The notes beneath the pieces are model-generated. The model did no database searches and had not been told where the DNA came from. It was given only the letters and a program-made list of their open reading frames with translations. DNA of 64,000 nt, from positions 682,001 through 746,000 of the forward strand of contig JADJNS010000001.1 of assembly GCA_016714225.1 (NCBI GenBank), read 5' to 3'. Positions 14,550-23,175 of the stretch are shown piece by piece. The position numbers and the translations under genes are program-made. This DNA is from Archangiaceae bacterium (GTDB lineage: Bacteria > Myxococcota > Myxococcia > Myxococcales > Myxococcaceae). Numbering within the stretch: the first letter of the stretch is position 1; every line of letters starts with the position of its first letter.

Positions 14550-15455
14550 TCAAGCGTGCCGGTGCGCGTCGAGCAGGGCGTGTGCAGTCTTCATCGCGTG
14601 GTCGGGCTCCATCAGGCCGAAGCTCTCGCGTAGCGCGCGCGGAGGCTCGGCGGCGGCGAGCTGAAGCAGCGCGTGCTCCTGGGCCTCACGCGCGCGCCGA
14701 CGCACGCTCAGCGGCATGCGGGGTGTCAGCGCGTCTGCCAGCGCGAACGAGAAGCGTGCGTGCGAGGCCTCGTCGACCGCGATGGGGCCCATCGCTGCTC
14801 GCACCAGCGGGTCGCCGGCGTGCTCGGCCTCCCAGCGGTTGAACGTCGCGCCGAGCAGCTCGCGGCCGCAGCCCTCGGCGGCGTTGTCGAGCGCCAGCTC
14901 TTCGAGCGAGCGCGGCTCGGGAGGCAGGGTCACGGTCGGCGCGGAGGGGCAGACGCCGTACTTGAGCGCCAGACGGGTCGCGGCAGCGGCGTGGCGAACC
15001 TCGTCGCGCGAGGCCTCGAGTGCAGCGCGCGCGAGCTGCGGCAAGCCGTGCACCTCGAGCTCGAGCGCGAGGTGCTCGAAGGCGTAGACCGCGGCGGCTT
15101 CGAGCTCGGCGTTCTGCGCGAGCCACGAACCGCTCATCGACCGCAGACCGGGAGGCAGCCGCCCTTTGCAGACTCCACCCGAGATGCAGTCGATGGTCGA
15201 CGTCGTGCTGTTCTCGCATCGATTGCTCCCCACCCCGGCGTCGGCGCAAATCAGCGAGCAGTCTTCGAGACCGAGCTGACCTCCGGCCCAGGTGCCGCCA
15301 TCAGGGAGCAGGTGGTCCCACGACACGGTGTCGACCCGCGTCGGGCACCCCAACAAAAAGCAGCCACCACAGTGCGAGAAGAACGGCACTCCGGCCAGCA
15401 CCAGCCAGTGCTTGCGCAGCGTGGAGCGCGCGGCGACGACTCGACGGTGCTCCAT
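14550..15455 (-). CDS. Exported ferritin-like-domain protein
   Basis: A 301-residue protein. The N-terminus has a basic stretch, a hydrophobic segment and clustered cysteines (HCGGCFLLGC, residues 29-38), so it may be a lipoprotein or disulfide-rich exported protein. A Cys-containing linker follows. The C-terminal 190 residues form a four-helix ferritin-like domain with carboxylate/histidine motifs usual for a di-iron site: YAFEHLALELEVHG, SRDEVRHAAAA and DEASHARFSFA. The metal and reaction cannot be told from sequence; oxidase, peroxidase or oxygenase chemistry are all possible. GGGGAGTCGCAC precedes the ATG at 15455. It lies just downstream of, and on the same strand as, mogA. Confidence 0.83.
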   Translation of the reverse strand: MEHRRVVAARSTLRKHWLVLAGVPFFSHCGGCFLLGCPTRVDTVSWDHLLPDGGTWAGGQLGLEDCSLICADAGVGSNRCENSTTSTIDCISGGVCKGRLPPGLRSMSGSWLAQNAELEAAAVYAFEHLALELEVHGLPQLARAALEASRDEVRHAAAATRLALKYGVCPSAPTVTLPPEPRSLEELALDNAAEGCGRELLGATFNRWEAEHAGDPLVRAAMGPIAVDEASHARFSFALADALTPRMPLSVRRRAREAQEHALLQLAAAEPPRALRESFGLMEPDHAMKTAHALLDAHRHA

Positions 15456-15511
15456 GTGCGACTCCCCACCTGCCCGTGTCGGCCGCACGAGAGGACGAGA
15501 GCCTACTGCGG

Positions 15512-16051
<540 letters not shown>

Positions 16052-16076
16052 CATCTGGGCCTTAGGAGACGACCGC

Positions 16077-16643
16077 ATGAGCATCAAGCCCGACAAGTGG
16101 ATCCGCCGTATGGCGAAAGAACACGGGATGATTTCTCCCTTCGAGCCGCAGATGGTGCGCGAGTACGAAGGCAAGAAGGCGGTCAGCTTCGGCACCTCGT
16201 CGTACGGCTACGACGTGCGCTGCGCCGACGAGTTCAAGGTCTTCACCAACATCTTCTCGACCGTCGTCGACCCCAAGACCTTCGACCCGCGCTCGTTCGT
16301 CGACATCAAGGGCAAAGAATGCATCATTCCCCCCAACTCGTTCGCGCTCGCGCGCACCGTCGAGTACTTCCGCATTCCGCGCGACGTGTTGGTGGTTTGC
16401 CTCGGCAAGTCGACGTACGCCCGCTGCGGCATCATCGTGAACGTCACCCCGCTCGAGCCCGAGTGGGAGGGCCACGTCACCCTCGAGTTCAGCAACACCA
16501 CTCCGCTGCCGGCGCGCATCTACGCCAACGAGGGCGTGGCGCAGATGCTGTTCTTCGGTGCGTCCGAGACCTGCGAGACCTCGTACAAAGACCGCGGCGG
16601 CAAGTACCAGGGTCAGCAGGGCGTGACGCTGCCCAAGGCCTGA
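16077..16643 (+). CDS. dcd: dCTP deaminase
   Basis: A 188-residue trimeric-dUTPase-fold enzyme that deaminates dCTP to dUTP, feeding dTTP synthesis. Family motifs: SFGTSSYGYDVRCADEF near 37-53, the active-site strand CLGKSTYARCGIIVN, PLEPEWEGHVTLEFSN with the catalytic Glu, and the C-terminal IYANEGVAQMLFF. Length is normal for the non-bifunctional enzyme. The start is the ATG at 16077, preceded by TTAGGAGACGACCGC. It stands alone, divergent from mogA. Confidence 0.97.
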   Translation: MSIKPDKWIRRMAKEHGMISPFEPQMVREYEGKKAVSFGTSSYGYDVRCADEFKVFTNIFSTVVDPKTFDPRSFVDIKGKECIIPPNSFALARTVEYFRIPRDVLVVCLGKSTYARCGIIVNVTPLEPEWEGHVTLEFSNTTPLPARIYANEGVAQMLFFGASETCETSYKDRGGKYQGQQGVTLPKA

Positions 16644-16648
16644 GCCTC

Positions 16649-16666
16649 GAATTCGGCGCGGGCTGT
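16649..16666 (+). repeat. 18-bp sequence shared with 11535-11552
   Basis: This second copy of GAATTCGGCGCGGGCTGT ends 4 nt before the TAGATT box of the nuclease gene. It could therefore be an upstream promoter element or operator. Confidence 0.65.
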
Positions 16667-16670
16667 CGCG

Positions 16671-16676
16671 TAGATT
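16671..16676 (+). promoter_or_regulatory. Candidate -10 box for the secreted nuclease
   Basis: TAGATT ends 8 nt before the ATG at 16685. There is no Shine-Dalgarno sequence in the gap (GCCCCGCC), which supports leaderless translation. Confidence 0.5.
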
Positions 16677-16684
16677 GCCCCGCC

Positions 16685-17404
16685 ATGATGCTCAGCCTCG
16701 CGCTCGTTGCGCTCCTCGTTCCCACCGCTGGTGTCCATCACAAGAAGCACAACGCCGAGGGCACCGTGGTGCTCAACGGCGAGCGCACCGCCGTGAACTG
16801 GACGGACGGCGACTCGTTCAAAATCAAAGACGGCAAGTACAAGGGCGCCGGCACCCGCCTGCAGGGCTACAACACCCTCGAGGCCTACGGCCCGGTGCAC
16901 CGCTGGGGCGAGTGGTCGACCCACGAGCTGTTCGAGATCGCCGAAGACTCATCGGCGCACGCCGCCCAGCAGACCTGGGAGTGCACCACCGACGGCAACA
17001 AAGACGGCTACGGGCGCCTGCTCATTCTCTGCCCGGCGCTGGTCAAGCACATGGTCATCGACGGCTACGCGATGGTCTACACCGTCGACGACAAGCCGGT
17101 CAGCGCCGAGACCCTGGCGTGGCAGCAAGAGGCCATCAAGAACAAGGCCGGTATGTGGAAGAAGGGCGCCCCCAAGGGCGTCATCACCAGCCTGCACGCG
17201 CTCGGCGAGGCCGACTCGAACGGCGCCCCCACCGCCTACAACCGCGTCGCCGACACCCGCACCGGCAAGGCCGTCAAGCGCGAGCACACCAACCGCTACG
17301 ACACCTGCCAGGAGGTCTGCGAGAAGACCGACGGCGAGGAGAGCTGCATGGTCTACGTGCCGTTCGAGAAGCGCTACAAGTACCGGCCGACCTGCCTGCA
17401 GTGA
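16685..17404 (+). CDS. Secreted thermonuclease-like (SNase) protein
   Basis: A 239-residue protein with a short signal peptide (MMLSLALVALLVPTAG) and a staphylococcal-nuclease OB fold. By alignment to S. aureus nuclease the key residues are Asp41 and Asp43 (TDGD), Arg58, Glu66 and Arg111 (DGYGR), all present. The metal-ligand Asp40 of the reference is Asn63 here, so calcium use may differ. A Cys-rich C-terminal tail (CQEVCEKTDGEESC) is not part of the usual fold and may form disulfides outside the cell. Likely an extracellular or periplasmic nuclease for DNA/RNA breakdown. Two start ATGs lie in tandem (16685, 16688). Ends at a strong terminator. Confidence 0.85.
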   Translation: MMLSLALVALLVPTAGVHHKKHNAEGTVVLNGERTAVNWTDGDSFKIKDGKYKGAGTRLQGYNTLEAYGPVHRWGEWSTHELFEIAEDSSAHAAQQTWECTTDGNKDGYGRLLILCPALVKHMVIDGYAMVYTVDDKPVSAETLAWQQEAIKNKAGMWKKGAPKGVITSLHALGEADSNGAPTAYNRVADTRTGKAVKREHTNRYDTCQEVCEKTDGEESCMVYVPFEKRYKYRPTCLQ

Positions 17405-17413
17405 CGGAAAAGC

Positions 17414-17452
17414 GAAGTCCCGCTCTCGAGGGCTGACCAAGAGCGGGACTTC
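17414..17452. terminator. Bidirectional hairpin terminator
   Basis: GAAGTCCCGCTCT (17414-17426) is perfectly complementary to AGAGCGGGACTTC (17440-17452), a 13-bp stem with a 13-nt loop. It lies between the convergent nuclease and Cys-rich lipoprotein genes and can serve both strands. Confidence 0.85.
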
Positions 17453-17478
17453 AACTTCAACTGCGCTGAAGGTGTCGG

Positions 17479-18309
17479 TTACGGCACGCAGATGCCGCCG
17501 CAGTCGGCGCCACCGTTGTTCGGGTCGCAGCTGTCGTTGGGAATGTCGAGGCAGCGCAGCGTGCCGGGGCAGGGCAGGCCGGCGATGCCGCCGCACTGGC
17601 TCGCGCCCTTGTGCAGTACGCAGCGGCCGATGCAGTCGGCTCCGCCGTGCGCCGGGTCGCAGTTGTCGGTCGGGTCATCGGCGCAGTCGAGGTCGCCGGG
17701 GCAGGGCAGGCCCGCGAAGCCGCCGCACTGAATGCGCTGAATGCACACCCCCTGCGCGTCGGCCTCCATGCCCGGGCCCCACGGGGTGTTCACGCAGATT
17801 TCGCCGCTCGCGCACGTCGGAGGAGGACCCGCAGTGTAGCCGCCGCACACCTTCACGGTGTTGCCGGTCGGCGGGGTGTTGTCGACCACGCAGATGCCCG
17901 GGCAGTCGAGGGCCATCGAGCAGGTGCTCGGGTCGTCGACGCACTGGTAGCCAGTGGGGCAGGTCTGCGGGTTCGCCACGAAGCCGCCGCAGTGCATCGG
18001 GCCCGCGTCGGGCGTGTTGTGAGTCGGCGCGGTGATGCACACGCCGCCGCAGTCGGCGCCGCCGTGCGCAGGGTCACAGTTGTCGCGCGGGTTGTCGACG
18101 CAGGTCTGCCCCGAGGGGCAGGTGAGGCCGGCGAAGCCGCCGCAGGTGCCGCTCGGCTGCACGCACTGCGAGTCGACACAGACCGTGGTGCCGTTGCAGG
18201 TGGTGGTGGCGCAGGTGATGGCGCCCTCGGTGTTCTGATTGCCGCCCAGGTCATGACCGATGGTGCAGGCGGCGAAGAGGAAGAGGGGAAGGAGCAGGGT
18301 TCGGTTCAT
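17479..18309 (-). CDS. Cys-rich repeat lipoprotein (cassette A)
   Basis: A 276-residue predicted lipoprotein: lipobox LFAAC (Cys15), then five repeats of about 40-45 residues with the pattern CGGxAGLxCPxGxxCxDxPxDxCDPxxGGADCxGxC; copies 2 and 3 are degenerate. All repeats keep paired cysteines, so a disulfide-rich extracellular protein is likely. It resembles Cys-rich modules seen beside Kazal-type inhibitor domains in myxobacterial surface proteins, but I do not identify a Kazal domain. It starts 32 bp after the membrane TPR gene of cassette A and is probably co-transcribed. Function unknown. Confidence 0.85.
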   Translation of the reverse strand: MNRTLLLPLFLFAACTIGHDLGGNQNTEGAITCATTTCNGTTVCVDSQCVQPSGTCGGFAGLTCPSGQTCVDNPRDNCDPAHGGADCGGVCITAPTHNTPDAGPMHCGGFVANPQTCPTGYQCVDDPSTCSMALDCPGICVVDNTPPTGNTVKVCGGYTAGPPPTCASGEICVNTPWGPGMEADAQGVCIQRIQCGGFAGLPCPGDLDCADDPTDNCDPAHGGADCIGRCVLHKGASQCGGIAGLPCPGTLRCLDIPNDSCDPNNGGADCGGICVP

Positions 18310-18341
18310 GGCGCTCTCATGTCCTGGGCGGAGAAAACCTT

Positions 18342-19271
18342 TCACGGCAGCAATTTCTTCAGCAGCGCCTGTGCGCGCGGCGAGTCGAGGTGCTGCAGCG
18401 TGGCGATGGCCTCGTCGCGCGCCCCCAGCGTGAGCGCGCAGCTCGCGTCGGTGAAGCCGGCGCGCTCGTCGAGCGAGGCGGGTACGGTGATGCCGCGCAG
18501 AATCGAGCGCGCCACGTCGCAATGGCCCAGCTCGGCGTTCAGCTCGGCGCGCAGCACCTCGAGCTCGGGCCGGCGGGGCAGCTCTTCGAGCGCGGCCAGC
18601 GCCTCGGCGCTGTGCCCCAGCGCGCGGTGCGCTTCGAAGGTGGCCAACGCGGCTTCGCGCCGCAGCGTGCCGGCGGGGTAGCGGGCGCGGTACTTCTGCA
18701 GCAGCTCGAGCGCGTGGGCAGGGTCGCGCTTCACCCGCAGCGCGGTGAGCGCCTCGGTGACCGTCGAGGCCTCGTCGGCCAGCGCCGTGCGCGACGGTGG
18801 AGGCGGCGGCGCGTAGCCGGCGATGGCGGGGATTTCTGGGGTGGCCTCGCTGGCCTGCGTGGGAGTGACGGGGAGCGGGGTCGCGACCACCTCGGGTTTG
18901 ACGCGCGCGGGCGCCACCGCACGGGCTGGAGCCGGCGCCGCCTCGACTTCCACCTCCGCCTCGTCCGGCGCTGGCGGAAGGGTCGCTTTCGTGGGCTTCG
19001 CCTGCTGCGCGTGCCTGGCGACCCCCTCACCCCGGCCCTCTCCCCCAGGGGGGAGAGGGAGGGTGGGGCTCGTCTTCATCGCGTAGCCGCCCACCGCCGC
19101 GGCGGCTCCGAGCGGCAGCGCCAACGCGAATGCCAGCAGCTGCGCGTTGCGCCGCGCCCGCTTCGCCACCACGCGTCGTACCGCCGAGAGCGGCGGCGGC
19201 TCGCCGACTTCGACCGACGCCGCCGCCTTGAGCCGCTCTGCGGCCTGACTGTGCTGCCACGCGTCGCTCAC
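18342..19271 (-). CDS. Membrane TPR protein, putative anti-sigma (cassette A)
   Basis: A 309-residue single-pass protein. The cytosolic part (1-45) is short and basic at the membrane (VVAKRARRN), a helix spans about 45-65, and a long Pro/Ala/Glu linker leads to a C-terminal helical domain with TPR-like units (HALELLQKYRARYPAGTLRREAA, EAHRALGHSAEALAAL). Its ATG overlaps the sigma-factor stop (ATGA), which with the membrane topology suggests it holds the ECF sigma factor at the membrane (inference; no zinc anti-sigma motif is present). A REP-like sequence encodes residues about 69-84 (PTLPLPPGGEGRGEGV) in frame. Cassette B has a shorter relative at 53273. Confidence 0.8.
   Translation of the reverse strand: MSDAWQHSQAAERLKAAASVEVGEPPPLSAVRRVVAKRARRNAQLLAFALALPLGAAAAVGGYAMKTSPTLPLPPGGEGRGEGVARHAQQAKPTKATLPPAPDEAEVEVEAAPAPARAVAPARVKPEVVATPLPVTPTQASEATPEIPAIAGYAPPPPPSRTALADEASTVTEALTALRVKRDPAHALELLQKYRARYPAGTLRREAALATFEAHRALGHSAEALAALEELPRRPELEVLRAELNAELGHCDVARSILRGITVPASLDERAGFTDASCALTLGARDEAIATLQHLDSPRAQALLKKLLP
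19022..19068 (-). repeat. REP-like palindromic insert inside a reading frame
   Basis: CCCTCTCCCCC (19036-19046) and GGGGGAGAGGG (19049-19059) form an 11-bp perfect hairpin, flanked by CCCCGG/GGTGGGG. The motif GGGAGAGGGCCGGGG matches a palindromic repeat widespread in proteobacterial genomes. It reads in frame as part of the linker of the membrane TPR protein. Confidence 0.75.
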
Positions 19272-19846
19272 GGCTGTACCTCTACGTCGTCCAGCCTCTC
19301 GGCGAAGCGCTTGCGCGCGCGGTGCAGCCGCACCCAGACGTTCGACACCTTGGTGCCGGTCAGCTCGGCGACCTCTTCGCCCGACAGGCCTTCGAGCTCG
19401 AAGAGCACCAGCACGGTGCGGTCATCGGCCGAGAGCTGGTCGAGCGCGCGGTACACCGCCGCCTGGTCGCGGCGCGCGCCGAGTTGCTCGTCGACGGGCC
19501 GCTCGTCTGACGGCACCTCGACCTGCGCCTCGCTCTCGCCGAAGAAGAATTGATACACGCGCTCCTTGCGCCGGCGCGCCCGCGTCACGTGCTCGGTGAT
19601 GCGGAACAGCCAGGTGGTGAGCCGCGCCTGCCCCGGGCGGTACATCTTCAACTTCCGCTGCACCACGCAGAACACCTCCTGGGTGATGTCAGCCGCGTCC
19701 TGAGGTTTCCCACAGAGCCGCGTCGCCCACCGCATCACGTCTTTGGCGTGCTGGCGATACACCGCAGCGAGGTCGAGCGAATGCTCGACCGTCTCGTCCG
19801 ACGCGAGCTCGAGCGGCTTGACCAGCACGTTGTCTGGGGCGCTCAT
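19268..19846 (-). CDS. ECF-family sigma factor (cassette A)
   Basis: A 192-residue group-4 sigma-70 factor. Region 2 is at about 22-90 (VYRQHAKDVMRWATRLCG, DAADITQEVFCVVQRKL, RLTTWLFRITEHVTRARRR). Region 4 is at about 132-185, with the helix-turn-helix ELEGLSGEEVAELTG and VSNVWVRLHRARKRF. Region 4 is strikingly close to that of the cassette B sigma factor (shared VLVLFELE, SGxEVAEL, VWVxLHRAR). GAGGG precedes the ATG at 19846. Stop and start codons overlap with the downstream membrane TPR gene, the usual sigma/regulator pairing. Target promoters are unknown. Confidence 0.95.
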   Translation of the reverse strand: MSAPDNVLVKPLELASDETVEHSLDLAAVYRQHAKDVMRWATRLCGKPQDAADITQEVFCVVQRKLKMYRPGQARLTTWLFRITEHVTRARRRKERVYQFFFGESEAQVEVPSDERPVDEQLGARRDQAAVYRALDQLSADDRTVLVLFELEGLSGEEVAELTGTKVSNVWVRLHRARKRFAERLDDVEVQP

Positions 19847-19868
19847 GTCGTGACCCTCAAAAAACCTT

Positions 19869-20729
19869 TCATGGGGTCAGCACCACGCCCAGGGTGGGCG
19901 TGGCCTCGAAGAAAGGCAGCACCTTGGCCGCGTCGGGGTTGGTGGCCTCGACCAGGTGGCGGCGCAGCCACCACAGCGCCGTCGCGCCCACGAAGGGTCG
20001 CAACTTCCAGAACCCCGGCAGCAACGCGCGTGCCTGAAACAGCGCTCCTGCATCCCAATCGACCAGCGCCTTCGCGGTGTCGAAGCCCGCGCCGCGCACC
20101 CACATCGGCCCCATCGCCGCGCCTACCCCGAGCGAGAACGCGAAGCGCTCGCTGGGGCTCACCGTCACCGTCGGGCCCAGCGCCACGGTGAAGCGCGACC
20201 AGGTGGCACGACCCAGGCCCAGGGCCAGGGTGCGCTGGCCCTGACCCAGCACCGAGAGCTCGACGCCCAGCCACCGGCCGTGCAGCTCGACACTGCCCTG
20301 CGCACCCCAGGTCGGGTCGGCGGTCGAGAGCCACATCTCGGCCTGCGCCGAGACCCGCACCGCGAGCGAGAGCGGCGGCGCAGCGGGAGCTGCGGCTTCG
20401 AGCTTCGCGGCCACCGGCGCCACCACCGGCTCGGGCACGCGGCCCGGCTCGAGCTGCGCTTCCCACGCCAGGAGCATCACCGCGGCGGCGTCTTCGAGCT
20501 CGGCGCAGGGCGCGCTGGCGGGCAGCTCGCGCTGAAGCCACAGCGCACCCGAGTCGTCGCGCGCGGTGAGCAGCACCGCGTCGGCGCTGCGGCCCACCTC
20601 GAGCGCGTACTTCGGGGCGCTGGCCCCCGGCGCGCGCAGGGCGGCGAGCTTGTGCTCGACCGCGGCGGCCGCGGGGCAGTCGAGCCGGTCGGCCGAGAGC
20701 ACCAGCAGGGTGGCGGCGACGGCGACCAC
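19869..20729 (-). CDS. Exported beta-barrel-like protein (cassette A)
   Basis: A 286-residue protein with a signal-like N-terminus (VAVAATLLVLSAD). A periplasmic-type domain carries two Cys (about residues 18 and 75). A Pro/Ala linker follows at 100-118, then about 160 residues of alternating strands with aromatic ends (SLAVRVSAQAEMWLS, LGVELSVLGQGQRTLALGL, FAFSLGVGAAMGPMW), typical of an outer-membrane barrel. The last segment ends ATPTLGVVLTP. The start is GTG at 20729, 5 bp after the haem lipoprotein gene. Organisation and fold match the cassette B protein at 54317, so it may be the sensor or output of the module (inference). Confidence 0.8.
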   Translation of the reverse strand: MVAVAATLLVLSADRLDCPAAAAVEHKLAALRAPGASAPKYALEVGRSADAVLLTARDDSGALWLQRELPASAPCAELEDAAAVMLLAWEAQLEPGRVPEPVVAPVAAKLEAAAPAAPPLSLAVRVSAQAEMWLSTADPTWGAQGSVELHGRWLGVELSVLGQGQRTLALGLGRATWSRFTVALGPTVTVSPSERFAFSLGVGAAMGPMWVRGAGFDTAKALVDWDAGALFQARALLPGFWKLRPFVGATALWWLRRHLVEATNPDAAKVLPFFEATPTLGVVLTP

Positions 20730-20734
20730 TCAAG

Positions 20735-21877
20735 TCACTTCGGAGACAGCGCCTCGGCGATGACCGCCGATTCGTTGATGGTGCGCTGCGAGAGCGCGGT
20801 GTCGGCGCCGAAGTAGCCGAACGCGCGCTGGGCGAAGGGGTTGTTGGCGGCGGCGTCGACGCGGCGCACGTCGAAGCGCGCGGGCGCCACGTAGCGCTCT
20901 TCGGTGAAGCTCTTCAGGTCGATGTTGCGGTCGGCGGCGCCGAAGGTGAGCGCGCGGCTGGCGACGTGACAGCTGGCGCAGTCGATGGTCTGCGGCGTCT
21001 CGTGGTCGGGGTTTTCGATCAGCAGCGCCTCTTTGGTGGCGCGCACCAGGGTGAGCTCATCGGCCAGCTGCAGCTCGGTGTACGAGAGCAGGGTGGTGAG
21101 GTCGATGTTGGTCGGAGTCGGCACCATCTCGCTGTTGCGGCGCTCTTCGTTGCCGTGCTCCTCGAGGCCTTGCTCTTTCTTGTCGGTGAAGCGGGGAATC
21201 GGGTCGGCCTCTAGCACCGCGCCGTTGCGATTGAACGCGCCGAAGTTCCAGTTCTTGCCGTCTTTGCCCGCCACCATGAACGCCACGCGCGAGAGGTTCT
21301 CGGCGCCGCAATGTGCCGTGATGAGCGCGTTCAGCTGCCTGGCGTAGGCGCCGCCCGCGCCTTCGGCCTTCATCACCGGGTGCACGTCGAGCGGCTTGCC
21401 GTCGGTGGCGCTGCCGGCGAGCGCCTTGAGCGCACCGACGCCGTCGACGACCAGGGCCCACTCGGCGTCGCTCAGGTCGAAGAAGAGGTGCAGGGTGCCG
21501 TCGCGGGTGGTCAGCGCGCCGGCCTTCGTCTCCACAATCTGCGCGACCAGCCGAACCTGCTTCTTGCACGAGAGCGGCTCGCCCTTCTTGTTCACCGGGA
21601 AGCACGGGTCGACGCGCGCCGAGATGATGCGCATGCCCGAGTAGATGCCGGTGCCGTCGAGCTCTTCGTCGACCGGCTTCACCTGGTCGAAGAACGCGCG
21701 GGTGAGCAGCGCGCCCTTTTCGCCCCCGCTGTCGAAGCGCAGCAGCGCGGTCGGCGCGTCGGCCGAGAGCGGGTAGAGGTAGCTGACGTCGTTGAGGTCG
21801 AGCCGGGTGCTGCCCGTGGGGTTCGGCGGTTGACCGCACGCGGCGAGCGCCACGGCCAAAGGGAGAAACGGTCGCAT
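20735..21877 (-). CDS. c-type mono-haem lipoprotein (cassette A)
   Basis: A 380-residue predicted lipoprotein (lipobox ALAAC, Cys14), which places the start at the ATG at 21877 rather than an ATG 18 nt upstream. A beta-rich domain fills residues 20-260. A single haem c motif CASCH (Cys300-His304) lies in a helical C-terminal part. A Met for the sixth ligand is not obvious (EMVPTP at about 251 is upstream). It is the first gene of the cassette A run and may be its redox or ligand-sensing component; equally it could be a separate electron-transfer protein. No homologue with known function is recognised. Confidence 0.82.
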   Translation of the reverse strand: MRPFLPLAVALAACGQPPNPTGSTRLDLNDVSYLYPLSADAPTALLRFDSGGEKGALLTRAFFDQVKPVDEELDGTGIYSGMRIISARVDPCFPVNKKGEPLSCKKQVRLVAQIVETKAGALTTRDGTLHLFFDLSDAEWALVVDGVGALKALAGSATDGKPLDVHPVMKAEGAGGAYARQLNALITAHCGAENLSRVAFMVAGKDGKNWNFGAFNRNGAVLEADPIPRFTDKKEQGLEEHGNEERRNSEMVPTPTNIDLTTLLSYTELQLADELTLVRATKEALLIENPDHETPQTIDCASCHVASRALTFGAADRNIDLKSFTEERYVAPARFDVRRVDAAANNPFAQRAFGYFGADTALSQRTINESAVIAEALSPK

Positions 21878-21987
21878 GGCGCCTGCGAAAGGCAAGGCCG
21901 GCGCCAGGAAATGGCTCAGTGGTGACGAGGCCTTGAGCGCGTGCGAGCCGCGGAAATCTGAGTGCGCACCACCTGAAAACCGCGCCC

Positions 21988-23175
21988 TCAGTACGAGGCC
22001 TGGTCGAGACCCTCGTCCGGCAGAATGCCGCCGTCGTCTTCAGGCAGGTCGAGCGTGCCGTCGTCGACCGGGAGGTCTTCGTCGGTCTCGGGCAGCGGCT
22101 CTTCGACGCCCGGGTCCCCGGTCACCACGGGCTCGGAGCTCTCGGGCCCGGTCGCAGGGGCCTCGGGCGCTTCAGGCGGCGGCGACGCGGGCGGCGTCGA
22201 GCCGACTCCGCGGCGCTTCAGCTCGGCGTCGATGCTCGCCACGTGCTGCTTCGCCAGCTTGGCCGTCTGGGGGTCGACGCCCGCGGCCGCGGTCGCCACC
22301 TGCTCCCACTTCGCGCGCGCGTCGGTGAGCTTCGCGTCGTCCTTCTCGCGGTGGATTTTCGCCGCGAACTTCGCGTCGGGCCCCTTCGAGATTTCCTGCC
22401 GCGCCTTCAGCTCGGCGCGAATCGCCCGAATCTCGCTGCGCGCGTTCTTGCCCTGGTTCTCGTTCTGGAAGGCGCCGCGGGTGGCGTCGGTGTTCGTGGC
22501 GCGCAGCTCCTCGAGCCGCGCCTTCAGCTTCTCGGCCGACTGGGTGCGCGCGCCCACCTTGAGGTCCTTCTTCTGGTCCGGGGTCAGCAGCGCGGTCGCC
22601 GCGGGCCGCCGGGTCAGCTGGGTGCCCTTCGCTTCTTCGGCCGCGCGCGCCGCCTGCTCGGCCTGCGCCGCGTCGAGCTTCTTCTGGGTCGCCTTCGCCG
22701 CCGCCGGGTCGACCGCCGCCTGGGCGTCGCGCAGCCGGGTCAGCTTCGCCACCCGGTCTGAGAGCGCTTCGTTGTCGAGGCCGCGGTCTTTACCCGCCTC
22801 GCCCGAGGCGGGCTTCTTGCGGGCCGCCTGCTCGGCCTTGACCAGCTTCAGCTGCTCCTGGTTGCGCTCGACGTAGGCCTGGTCGGCGGTGGGGCCGGTG
22901 CCGGCATCTTTGATGCGCCGCTCGAGCCACTGCTGGCGCCGGTCGAGCGCGTCGTCGGTCAGGCCACGCAGGTTGTACTGGTACTGCGCGGCGCTGTCGG
23001 GGTGACCGTGATGCGGGTCGAAGCCGCTCTTGAACGGCTGCGGCGCCGGCTTCTTGCCGTCGACCTGCGGCTTGCCGCCGTGCGCGGCGGGCGCCTTCGC
23101 TGCTCCGGTGGGGTGCTTGGCGTGCTTGGGGTGCGTCTTGGCAGCGGGGTGATGGTGGCCGGCGCGGTTGGGCAT
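21988..23175 (-). CDS. Charged coiled-coil hypothetical protein
   Basis: A 395-residue hydrophilic protein without signal peptide or membrane helix. The N-terminus is rich in His, Lys and Pro (HHHPAAKTHPKHAKHP). The middle (about 75-320) is Ala/Lys/Glu-rich helix with coiled-coil character, and the last 80 residues are acidic and Pro-rich (PPEAPEAPATGPE, PVDDGTLDLPEDDGG). Probably extended and partly disordered. The start at 23175 is uncertain: the frame is open further to 23262, but the upstream codons look non-coding and no ribosome site distinguishes them. Function unknown. It follows atpH on the same strand with about 190 bp between. Confidence 0.72.
   Translation of the reverse strand: MPNRAGHHHPAAKTHPKHAKHPTGAAKAPAAHGGKPQVDGKKPAPQPFKSGFDPHHGHPDSAAQYQYNLRGLTDDALDRRQQWLERRIKDAGTGPTADQAYVERNQEQLKLVKAEQAARKKPASGEAGKDRGLDNEALSDRVAKLTRLRDAQAAVDPAAAKATQKKLDAAQAEQAARAAEEAKGTQLTRRPAATALLTPDQKKDLKVGARTQSAEKLKARLEELRATNTDATRGAFQNENQGKNARSEIRAIRAELKARQEISKGPDAKFAAKIHREKDDAKLTDARAKWEQVATAAAGVDPQTAKLAKQHVASIDAELKRRGVGSTPPASPPPEAPEAPATGPESSEPVVTGDPGVEEPLPETDEDLPVDDGTLDLPEDDGGILPDEGLDQASY

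Noticed and set aside
21878..21895. ATG at 21895 as start of the haem lipoprotein
   Set aside because: It would add MPFAGA before the signal peptide; the ATG at 21877 gives a standard lipoprotein signal.
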